A DNA stretch of 24,274 nucleotides from Rhodospirillales bacterium. GTDB taxonomy: Bacteria > Pseudomonadota > Alphaproteobacteria > MPNO01 > UBA2964. Location: positions 4,743 through 29,016 of the forward strand of contig PBWY01000036.1 of NCBI GenBank assembly GCA_002727395.1, read 5' to 3'. Shown here one piece after another: positions 15,277 through 22,561 of this stretch. Numbering within the stretch: position 1 is the stretch's first letter; the number at the start of each line of letters is the position of its first letter. Both the position numbers and the translations under genes were made by a program. Below the pieces are notes generated by a model. The model was not told where the DNA came from. It ran no database searches and was given only the letters and a program-made list of their open reading frames with translations.

Positions 15277-16155
15277 ATGGCTTACGAAAAATATTTACCA
15301 GGTTGGGCTTTAGGCATCGTAGTGGCATCTAGCGTGTTTGTTCAATCGGTCAATGTGTCTAGCAGTGTTGTCAAAGGTAGAGTATTGGCACATGCGGCGG
15401 GCTGTATTAGTTGTCATACTGATACGGAGAATAACGGTCAGTTACTTGCGGGAGGTAAAAGGTTTAAAACACCTTTTGGTACCTTCGTAGCACCGAATAT
15501 ATCACCCGATAAGAAACATGGTATTGGTAGTTGGTCTAATAAGGATTTTAACAAGGCCATGACAAAGGGAGTATCTCCTGAAAATCGCCATTATTTTCCC
15601 ATCTTTCCCTATACTTCCTTCACTCTTATGGATGCTGATGATATTGAATCAATTAAGGAATATATTTTTTCTTTGCCGGCAATTCCTAAACCTAGTGAAG
15701 CGCATAAACTTCTATTTCCATTTAACTTTCGTTCTATCCAATATTTATGGAAATTAATATATTTTTCTCATGGCACCTATAAATTTGACTCAAAAAGAAC
15801 ACAAACTTGGAATAGAGGGGCATACTTGTCTCGAGGTGTAGTGCATTGTCAAGAATGTCATACCAGGAGAACAATTCTAGGAGGATTAAAAATTCAGTTT
15901 GGTTATGCCGGGGCATCTGAATACACAAGCTTAGGCTCGAGTTATATCCCGAATATTACGTCGCATCCGAGCAGAGGCATTGGGAAATGGTCTTTGCAAC
16001 AATTGATCAATTATTTGGATACCGGTGAAGATCCGACAGGAGATTTTGCGGGGGGTTCGATGGCGGAGGTGATTGAAAAGGGAACATCTAAATTGTCGCC
16101 AGAGGATCGGAATGCTATAGCTGTTTTTATAAAATCTATTAGGCCATTACCTTAA
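15277..16155 (+). CDS. Diheme c-type cytochrome
   Basis: A 292-aa exported electron-transfer protein with two covalent heme sites, CISCH (residues 43-47) and CQECH (191-195). An uncleaved or cleavable hydrophobic segment lies at about residues 9-28. The block GGKRFKTPFGTFVAPNISPD and the FPYTSFTLM stretch (probable axial Met118) are typical of the cytochrome subunits of membrane alcohol, aldehyde and gluconate dehydrogenases. Those subunits usually carry three hemes; this one has two, and no dehydrogenase gene is nearby. It probably passes electrons from a periplasmic dehydrogenase to the respiratory chain. There is no visible Shine-Dalgarno before the ATG, and a terminator ends 9 nt upstream, so its own start of transcription is unclear. 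An internal GTG at 15322 would remove the signal segment. Confidence 0.85.
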   Translation: MAYEKYLPGWALGIVVASSVFVQSVNVSSSVVKGRVLAHAAGCISCHTDTENNGQLLAGGKRFKTPFGTFVAPNISPDKKHGIGSWSNKDFNKAMTKGVSPENRHYFPIFPYTSFTLMDADDIESIKEYIFSLPAIPKPSEAHKLLFPFNFRSIQYLWKLIYFSHGTYKFDSKRTQTWNRGAYLSRGVVHCQECHTRRTILGGLKIQFGYAGASEYTSLGSSYIPNITSHPSRGIGKWSLQQLINYLDTGEDPTGDFAGGSMAEVIEKGTSKLSPEDRNAIAVFIKSIRPLP

Positions 16156-16244
16156 TTGATACCGTTGTACTGTTGCTGATTAAAAGGTATCTTCCTTCGT
16201 GTTTTGTTGTTGCCCCATGAGAGACGCTTTAGGAGCCCAAAACT

Positions 16245-17390
16245 GTGAATCTTTTTAAATTATTAGGGGGAGTTGGCGCTTTAATAATGATTTTTGCGCT
16301 GGCTCTTACTAATAGTATAGAAAATGAACAAAGGCTTTATTCCGAGAAAATTGAAGAGTCAAAAAAAGTCACTGAAAATCCTAGGAGACCTGATTCTCAT
16401 GGTTTCTCAAAAAAAAATGTTTTAGCTCTCGAGAAAAAGTCAACTTTTAAAACAGCAGAATTGGATAGTGGTATTCTAAAACAGAAGACGGGTCCAAGAA
16501 CGCAAAAAAATGATAGGTCGGAAAAAAGTTATAAACCATCTTTTGATGTCGTAAGAGTTAACCCAAGGGGTGATGCGGTCATTGCTGGAAAGGCTGCTCC
16601 AAATTCTAATGTAACAATACAAACTCAAGAAAATGTTTTAGGAACGGTAAAGGCCGATGGCCGTGGAGATTGGGTTCTAGTTCCAGATAAACCAATTAAA
16701 GTTGGTAATAGGGAACTTTCTCTTACATCACGATTGCCATCCGGTCTTATAAGTTCTTCGGATCGAAATGTTGTTCTGGTTATTCCAGAGGTTGGCATAG
16801 AAAATCTAGAGAGGTCTAATTCAAAACGAAAAGGGCCCCTGGCTTTATCTGTATCGAAAGACGTATTAAGTCCCAGTTTAATTATGCAGAAATCTTATAA
16901 AAAGACGGCTAAAAATACTCAAACATCAAAAGGGTTAAAAAAACGAGTTTTAACAATCGAGGTTATTGATTATGACGATAGGGGTAATGCTATTGTAAGT
17001 GGGGTTACAATTCCAAAGAGTTTAATTCATTTATATATTGACGATAAAATAGTCGGTTCCGTAATTTCAGATGAAAATGGTAATTGGCATATCAAACTCA
17101 GGGACAAGTTGCCTCCAGGTTTATATTCACTGCGTGCGGATAGTATTAACAAAAATGGTTCTGTAATGAGCCGCGCAGAAACCACTTTTGCTCGTATTAA
17201 GAAGGCTAGCACAGATATTGCAACTGGTGTTGTTAATGTAAAACTCGGTAACAGTTTATGGAGAATAGCGCGGCGAGTGTATGGTAGAGGTATCAGATAT
17301 ACAGTGATTTATGAGGCTAACAAGGAACAAATTAGTGACCCGGATCTAATTTATCCAGGCCAAGTCTTTTTTGTTCCAAACATTAATTAG
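16245..17390 (+). CDS. Membrane-anchored Ig-like / LysM-domain protein
   Basis: A 381-aa envelope protein. A single transmembrane helix or uncleaved signal lies at residues 5-21. A charged, low-complexity linker extends to about residue 95. Two similar bacterial Ig-like beta domains follow: one near 99-178 (RGDAVIAGKAAPNSNVTI...GRGDWVL) and one near 236-320 (RGNAIVSGVTIPKSLIHL...ENGNWHI). A C-terminal LysM domain (about 330-379; GNSLWRIARRVYG ... IYPGQVFFVPN) should bind the glycan of peptidoglycan. GTG at 16245 is the start, with AGGAG 9 nt upstream. It follows the cytochrome gene by 89 bp and converges on the next ligase gene with an 18-bp gap. Relatives are common in Alphaproteobacteria; the role is probably structural. 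Confidence 0.87.
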   Translation: MNLFKLLGGVGALIMIFALALTNSIENEQRLYSEKIEESKKVTENPRRPDSHGFSKKNVLALEKKSTFKTAELDSGILKQKTGPRTQKNDRSEKSYKPSFDVVRVNPRGDAVIAGKAAPNSNVTIQTQENVLGTVKADGRGDWVLVPDKPIKVGNRELSLTSRLPSGLISSSDRNVVLVIPEVGIENLERSNSKRKGPLALSVSKDVLSPSLIMQKSYKKTAKNTQTSKGLKKRVLTIEVIDYDDRGNAIVSGVTIPKSLIHLYIDDKIVGSVISDENGNWHIKLRDKLPPGLYSLRADSINKNGSVMSRAETTFARIKKASTDIATGVVNVKLGNSLWRIARRVYGRGIRYTVIYEANKEQISDPDLIYPGQVFFVPNIN

Positions 17391-17408
17391 TTTCATCAAA
17401 ACAATCTT

Positions 17409-18977
17409 TTAATTTTTTTTATTCCAAATGACTTTAAGATTGTCCCGCAAAATTTTTCCCCGATCCGATTTAGGTAAAGAATCAATTTGATATACAAATT
17501 TAGGGACTTTGAATTCCGGTAAATTTAATTGGCAATGTTCTAAAACCTCATTTTCAGTAAGAGTCTCACCTGTTTTGATGACAATATAGCAGACAATTTC
17601 TTCTCCATATATTTTGTCGGGCACTCCTATTGCGGCAGCTTCACGAATTTTAGGATGCCGCATAAGGACATTGTCAATTTCTAAGGGTGCAATATTAACA
17701 CCGCCTCTGATTATGAGGTCTTTAGTTCTTCCAGTAACTCGGACAAACCCCTCTTCATCAATGATTGCCAAGTCTCCGGTTCGCATCCGAATAGATCTTT
17801 GGTCCTCCCACTCACCATCCGGTGAAATTGTTGCAATACAAGTTTGTGGGCCACCAATGCTCACTTCACCCTCTGAACCCGTAGCACAGCTGTTTCCATC
17901 TGAGTCTATTATTAAAAACTCCTGATGTTTGGCTGGTGGACCTACGGTACCCATTTGCCTTTTATAATGCCGATTGCCACATATCCAACCGGCTTCAGAC
18001 ATTCCGTAGAGCTGAAGTAATGTAACGCCATACATTTCTTCAAATTGTCTCCATTGCTCAGGGGATAGGGGTGCGGTTGAGCAGGTCATTAGTCTCAGGG
18101 AGGGGACGTCCTTTGCACCAATTTCTGTTGGTTCGTTAAGAAGCATATTCACAACAGTGGGGACGCCAGCAGAAAATGTCAGCTTATGTTTATTAATCCA
18201 GTTAAAAAATCGACTTTTCGAAAAACGTGGCGCTATATACATTGAAAGGCCGGTTAAAATCCAAGGCATCAGACTGAGAACCTGAGCGGAATTCCAACCA
18301 AATGAGCGATATTCTAAGGTTCTGTCGTTATTTGTAAGACCTAGAAAATCAATAGTATTTAATCCATTGAGCCAGTAGGCCATATGGTCATATACAACGC
18401 ATTTCGGTCGCGACGTTGTTCCGGAAGTGCAAAATATACAGGAGACATCTTTTGCTTCATTCTCACTTTTAATTAAAATATCCTGACTAGTTTCTGCAAC
18501 GGCACCAAAAAATTCTGATTTATCACTGTTGGATAAACATTGTTCATTCCAACTTTCGAACCGCATAACTTTACCGTTAATTCCTCTTGTCAATTCGTTA
18601 CCATTCAAGGCTGTATGCCAGAGGGTTAATTTTGGGCCGATTGAATTGAGAAGTTCGTTGATATGAGACGCGTTGATTTCAACATTCAATGGACAAACTA
18701 CTGCACCTACGCGCCATATACTCATCCATATTATCATTTTTTCGAGGTTCTCATCAGATAACAGGCCAATTCTATCTCCCTTCTTGATCCCTAGGGATAC
18801 AAGGTATCTTGCGATGGATTCGACGTTTTGTGCTAGTGACCCCCAACTAATAGAGCGATCCTGCTCTAAGTCATAAAGTGCAATTTTCTCAGGTTGGGTC
18901 GTGCTGTATTCATTTAGTACGCTGCGGATAGATTTGAAGGGTATGTCTAGGTCCGGTTGTTTAAATTGGTATGTCAC
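17409..18977 (-). CDS. Class I adenylate-forming enzyme with a variant P-loop
   Basis: A 522-aa ANL-superfamily ligase, expected to make an acyl-adenylate and then probably an acyl-CoA. The A3 motif is CTSGTTSRPKCVVYDH (from residue 183). The usual G-x-PKG is changed to S-R-PKC, while the lysine (192) is kept. A5 is YGMSEAGW, A7/A8 is RTGDL...GRTKDLIIRGGVNIAP, and the A10 lysine is intact (LPKSDRGK, Lys508). The GTG start has GAGG 5 nt upstream. It is unrelated in operon terms to the other ligase at 40-1590 and only broadly similar in sequence. It is divergent from ppx/gppA and convergent with the LysM gene, so it stands alone. Long-chain acyl-CoA or crotonobetaine-CoA type synthetases are plausible; substrate not determinable. 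Confidence 0.88.
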   Translation of the reverse strand: MTYQFKQPDLDIPFKSIRSVLNEYSTTQPEKIALYDLEQDRSISWGSLAQNVESIARYLVSLGIKKGDRIGLLSDENLEKMIIWMSIWRVGAVVCPLNVEINASHINELLNSIGPKLTLWHTALNGNELTRGINGKVMRFESWNEQCLSNSDKSEFFGAVAETSQDILIKSENEAKDVSCIFCTSGTTSRPKCVVYDHMAYWLNGLNTIDFLGLTNNDRTLEYRSFGWNSAQVLSLMPWILTGLSMYIAPRFSKSRFFNWINKHKLTFSAGVPTVVNMLLNEPTEIGAKDVPSLRLMTCSTAPLSPEQWRQFEEMYGVTLLQLYGMSEAGWICGNRHYKRQMGTVGPPAKHQEFLIIDSDGNSCATGSEGEVSIGGPQTCIATISPDGEWEDQRSIRMRTGDLAIIDEEGFVRVTGRTKDLIIRGGVNIAPLEIDNVLMRHPKIREAAAIGVPDKIYGEEIVCYIVIKTGETLTENEVLEHCQLNLPEFKVPKFVYQIDSLPKSDRGKILRDNLKVIWNKKN

Positions 18978-19029
18978 GAGGTCCTCGATTAATAGAATGA
19001 ATAAGAAACATTGTTTTCAGCATGACTAG

Positions 19030-19051
19030 TGACGTCAAGAGGGATGACGTC
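19030..19051 (+). repeat. Direct repeat TGACGTC in the ligase / ppx divergent gap
   Basis: TGACGTC at 19030-19036 and again at 19045-19051, 15 bp apart in phase. The first copy continues to the full palindrome TGACGTCA. It lies about 55-75 bp upstream of the adenylate-forming enzyme gene and about 100 bp before the ppx/gppA start. It could be an operator; no regulator is known. The rest of the 174-bp gap shows no recognised element. Confidence 0.3.
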
Positions 19052-19151
19052 TGAATGTTTCTCTTTGCCAACATTACTTATAGGGATACCATGCCCTTGA
19101 GTGCCGGGGTAACCATGACTTTTCGTTAGAGACAAAAATTAGGTATCGAAA

Positions 19152-20291
19152 GTGGGCTTTAAAAAAAGACCAGCTAAAGGACATAGTAGAAACAAAAGAA
19201 GTTTGTTAACGCGTGGTCTAAGGTCAAAAAATCGAACAGAAAACTTAATTGCAGCGCTAGATCTTGGGTCTAATAACTGCCGTCTTTTAATAGCGCGGCC
19301 AAAAAAAAACGGTTTTAAAATTGTTGATGGATTTTCAAAAATTGTCAGATTGGGAGAGAGTGTTTCTTCTTCGCGTGAACTTTCTAGTTCTGCTATGGAA
19401 AGAACCATGAAAGCTTTAAGTGTATGTGCAGAATTAATTGTTAAATATGATGTAAAATACGGACGATATGTGGCTACGGAAGCCTGTCGTGCTTCCATTA
19501 ACGGCGAAAAATTTTTATCGCGCGTTGAAAAAGAAATTGGTATAACACTGGAAATAATTCCATCTCATGAAGAAGCGGAATTGACCCTTATCGGTTGCCG
19601 CACATTACTTGATAATTCGTGTGCTTACGCTCTAGTTTTTGATGTTGGAGGAGGTAGTACAGAAATATCCTGGGTCCGGTTAGGAAGTAATGTTAATCCA
19701 GAAATTATTGACACGATATCCTTACCTTATGGCGTTGTGAACCTTACCGAAACTTACGGGACACCAGAGATTTCAAGTAAACAATATGAAATATTGGTAG
19801 GATTGATAAAGAATTCTATCGAACCGTTTGAAAAGAAACATTCCATAAAAACAAAGATAAAAGCCGGTAAGGTCTCTATGCTTGGGACTGCTGGTACTGT
19901 AACTACAATAGCCGCTGTTCAAATGGGCCTGAAATTTTATGATCGGGCACTGATAGACGGCTCTTGGCTAGATTTGTCCTCTATCCGAAATATTTGTGAG
20001 AATCTTGTTAATTCAAATTTCGTGAAGAGAGCTTCTTATCCTTGTATAGGAAAAAATAGAGCGGAATTGGTAGTAGCAGGTTGCGGAATACTCAAAGCAA
20101 TTTGCGAAACTTGGCAAGCTAGCCGTTTGAGGGTAGCAGATCGTGGGGTCAGAGAAGGTATTTTAACTAAATTGTCTGAGCTAGCCATAGCATTAGAAGA
20201 TACAAGTGTTAATAAAAGTTACCAGTGTTCTGTGGCACAATTGCTCGTGCCGAAAACTAAGAGGCAGAATAGAAAACATGGCTCCAAGTAG
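19152..20291 (+). CDS. Ppx/GppA-family phosphatase (exopolyphosphatase / pppGpp phosphohydrolase)
   Basis: A 379-aa member of the ASKHA phosphotransferase fold. It should hydrolyse terminal phosphate of polyphosphate and/or convert pppGpp to ppGpp. Motifs are ALDLGSNNCRLLI (phosphate 1), VFDVGGGSTEISW (from residue 162), LPYGVVNLTE, and LGTAGTVTTIAA. ADRGVREGIL near the end is a family hallmark. It is shorter than the roughly 500-aa E. coli Ppx and lacks the C-terminal HD-like domain, as is usual for the alphaproteobacterial form next to rlmE. The GTG start has AGG 8 nt upstream and yields a basic N-terminal leader of about 30 residues. The 3' end overlaps rlmE by 14 nt, so the two are coupled. 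Confidence 0.92.
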   Translation: MGFKKRPAKGHSRNKRSLLTRGLRSKNRTENLIAALDLGSNNCRLLIARPKKNGFKIVDGFSKIVRLGESVSSSRELSSSAMERTMKALSVCAELIVKYDVKYGRYVATEACRASINGEKFLSRVEKEIGITLEIIPSHEEAELTLIGCRTLLDNSCAYALVFDVGGGSTEISWVRLGSNVNPEIIDTISLPYGVVNLTETYGTPEISSKQYEILVGLIKNSIEPFEKKHSIKTKIKAGKVSMLGTAGTVTTIAAVQMGLKFYDRALIDGSWLDLSSIRNICENLVNSNFVKRASYPCIGKNRAELVVAGCGILKAICETWQASRLRVADRGVREGILTKLSELAIALEDTSVNKSYQCSVAQLLVPKTKRQNRKHGSK

Positions 20292-20958
20292 AATTGTTAA
20301 AAAAGCTTCGCGTGGATTGTCGGTTAAACTTAAAACGGCTAAGGGTCGTAAGATTTCATCTACTAGGTGGCTCCAGAGACAACTAAATGATCCTTACGTC
20401 AGATCAGCAAAGGTGGCAGGTTATAGGTCCCGTTCGGCATGGAAATTAGTTGAACTTGATGACCAATTTAAGATCTTTTGGCCAGGTTGTCGCATACTAG
20501 ACTTGGGGGCGGCGCCCGGAGGCTGGACACAGGTTTCTGTTGATAAAAGCGGGAATAAAGGAATGGTATTCGCCGTCGATAAGCTTTCTATAGACCCGAT
20601 TCCCGGAGTAAAATGTTTGAAACTAGATATGAAAGGGGAAGGAAGTCTAAAAGTTGTTAAAAAATTTTGCGGAGATAAAATTGATATAGTCCTTAGCGAT
20701 ATGGCGGCTGCAACGACGGGACATCGACAAACAGATCATATCCGAACGATTGCTCTCTGCGAAATAGCTGTTGAAATCGCAAAAGAAATACTAGTGGAAG
20801 GAGGAATATTGATTGTTAAGGTATTTGATGGTGGCACAGAAACATCCCTATTAACTGATTTGAAAAGATCTTTTCAAAAAGTTAAACATTATAAGCCGCC
20901 TGCTAGTCGTAAAGGGTCACCTGAAATTTATTTAGTAGCACAGGGCTTCAATATTTAG
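20278..20958 (+). CDS. rlmE: 23S rRNA (uridine-2'-O)-methyltransferase RlmE (FtsJ/RrmJ)
   Basis: A 226-aa SAM-dependent enzyme that methylates the ribose of U2552 (E. coli numbering) in the peptidyl-transferase A-loop, helping 50S maturation. The SAM motif is LDLGAAPGGWTQV. The catalytic tetrad K-D-K-E is complete: Lys56 (SAWKL), Asp141 (LSDMAA), Lys181 (IVKVFDG) and Glu216 (SPEIYL). This is offset by 17-18 residues from E. coli because of a basic N-terminal extension. The ATG at 20278 is chosen because the upstream frame is only the antiphase end of ppx/gppA. The ribosome binding site is distant (GAGG 13 nt away), so translation is probably coupled to ppx/gppA, which it overlaps by 14 nt. 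Confidence 0.94.
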   Translation: MAPSRIVKKASRGLSVKLKTAKGRKISSTRWLQRQLNDPYVRSAKVAGYRSRSAWKLVELDDQFKIFWPGCRILDLGAAPGGWTQVSVDKSGNKGMVFAVDKLSIDPIPGVKCLKLDMKGEGSLKVVKKFCGDKIDIVLSDMAAATTGHRQTDHIRTIALCEIAVEIAKEILVEGGILIVKVFDGGTETSLLTDLKRSFQKVKHYKPPASRKGSPEIYLVAQGFNI

Positions 20959-21034
20959 GCACGGAGGAAACTTGTTCAATGTAGAAACTTGGGATTCTTT
21001 CATCATTTGTGTATGATCCCGATCCATCTTCCGC

Positions 21035-21040
21035 AGGGGA
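21035..21040 (+). promoter_or_regulatory. Shine-Dalgarno site that sets the guaB start
   Basis: AGGGGA sits 5 nt before the ATG at 21046. The same frame is open upstream with a TTG at 20989 and an ATG at 21013, neither with a good site in position. The protein from 21046 (HITEAFTFDDILLVPA) matches the normal IMP dehydrogenase N-terminus and gives 487 aa. Confidence 0.75.
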
Positions 21041-21045
21041 CACTA

Positions 21046-22509
21046 ATGCATATCACCGAGGCTTTCACTTTTGATGATATATTACTTGTTCCTGCTGCGT
21101 CTGAGATATTACCATCAGAGGCTGTACTTAATAGCAAGTTGACACGAGAACTCGATCTTAAAATTCCAATTGTTTCTGCGGCTATGGATACGGTGACTGA
21201 GAGCGCACTTGCCATAGCTATGGCACAGGCAGGCGGTATTGGAGTTGTCCATAAGAATTTAACAATAGAAGAACAAGCGGACGAGGTTCGGAAAGTAAAA
21301 AAGTTTGAATCGGGGATGGTAATTAATCCGGTCACAATTTCGCCCGAAAAAACACTTTCTGATGCGTTGTCTCTGATGATGGATAACCAAATATCAGGGA
21401 TTCCGGTGGTAGAAGAAATTAGCAAAAAACTCGTGGGTATTCTGACCAATAGGGACGTACGATTTGCTACTAATGACTCACAACCAGTTAGTGAATTAAT
21501 GACCAAAGAAAACTTGGTCAGTGTTGATGATAGTATAGATATGGAAGAGGCTAAACGTCTTCTCCATCAATACCGAATAGAAAAACTCTTGGTAACGGAC
21601 AAAGACTATCGTTGTATTGGGTTAATAACAGTAAAGGATATTGAAAAGGCCCAACGTCACCCTGACGCTAATAAAGACGAAAAAGGACGTTTACGTGTAG
21701 CGGCTGCGACTGGTGTAGGTGAAGATGGTTTTGAACGAGCAAAGGCATTAATTGACGCTAGTGTTGATGTTATTGTGGTGGATACCGCTCATGGGCATTC
21801 AAAAGGTGTTCAAGAGGCGGTGCAGCGAATAAAAAGACTTTCCAATCGGACGCAGCTAATTGCCGGAAATATTGCAACTGCTGAAGGAGCAAAAGCGTTG
21901 ATTGATTGCGGGGCAGATGCCGTAAAAATTGGTATTGGCCCTGGATCTATTTGCACGACACGTGTAGTGGCCGGAGTTGGCGTCCCTCAGTTCTCTGCAA
22001 TATTGGAAGCTTCTGAAGAATGTCAAAAACATGAGGTCCCTACAATTGCTGATGGCGGAATAAAATATCCTGGCGATATAGCAAAAGCGATTGCCGCTGG
22101 AGCAGATTGTGTAATGATTGGCTCATTATTGGCCGGTACGGATGAAGCGCCGGGGGAGGTTTTTCTTTATCAAGGCCGTTCTTACAAATCCTATCGGGGT
22201 ATGGGTTCTTTGGGTGCTATGGCACGAGGTTCGGCTGACCGGTATTTTCAACAAGAAGTCTCTGATACCCTTAAACTTGTTCCCGAAGGAATTGAGGGAC
22301 AAGTGCCCTATAAGGGTCCTGTGGGAAGTATAATACATCAGATGGTTGGAGGGTTGAGAGCTTCAATGGGGTATACCGGTAATTCGAACATCAAAAATAT
22401 GCAAACGAACTGTAAGTTTCGTCGATCTACTGAAGCCGGTCGCAGAGAAAGCCATGTACACGATGTCACGATTACACGCGAGGCTCCCAATTATCGTAAG
22501 GGCGACTAA
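21046..22509 (+). CDS. guaB: Inosine-5'-monophosphate dehydrogenase
   Basis: A 487-aa NAD-dependent enzyme that oxidises IMP to XMP, the committed step to GMP. The N-terminus EAFTFDDILLVPAASE begins the TIM barrel. Two CBS domains are inserted at about residues 90-205 (ISGIPVVEE...LVGILTNRDVRF and RIEKLLVTD...CIGLITVKDIEKA). The catalytic loop is GPGSICTTR with Cys303. The flap is MGSLGAMARGSADRYFQ. All catalytic residues are intact and the length is typical. The gene follows rlmE after 87 bp and precedes guaA by 52 bp; in many relatives rsmB lies between the two gua genes, but it is absent here. The 87-bp leader contains a GGAGG and a tiny open frame (see findings). Confidence 0.97.
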   Translation: MHITEAFTFDDILLVPAASEILPSEAVLNSKLTRELDLKIPIVSAAMDTVTESALAIAMAQAGGIGVVHKNLTIEEQADEVRKVKKFESGMVINPVTISPEKTLSDALSLMMDNQISGIPVVEEISKKLVGILTNRDVRFATNDSQPVSELMTKENLVSVDDSIDMEEAKRLLHQYRIEKLLVTDKDYRCIGLITVKDIEKAQRHPDANKDEKGRLRVAAATGVGEDGFERAKALIDASVDVIVVDTAHGHSKGVQEAVQRIKRLSNRTQLIAGNIATAEGAKALIDCGADAVKIGIGPGSICTTRVVAGVGVPQFSAILEASEECQKHEVPTIADGGIKYPGDIAKAIAAGADCVMIGSLLAGTDEAPGEVFLYQGRSYKSYRGMGSLGAMARGSADRYFQQEVSDTLKLVPEGIEGQVPYKGPVGSIIHQMVGGLRASMGYTGNSNIKNMQTNCKFRRSTEAGRRESHVHDVTITREAPNYRKGD

Positions 22510-22561
22510 TGCGGGAAAGTCTGAATGTATGTTCGAATTTTGAAAATTGAGAATCAATTTA

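Noticed and set aside
16158..16191. GATACC...GGTATC inverted repeat after the cytochrome gene as a terminator
   Set aside because: The stem is only 6 bp with a 22-nt loop and no T-run.
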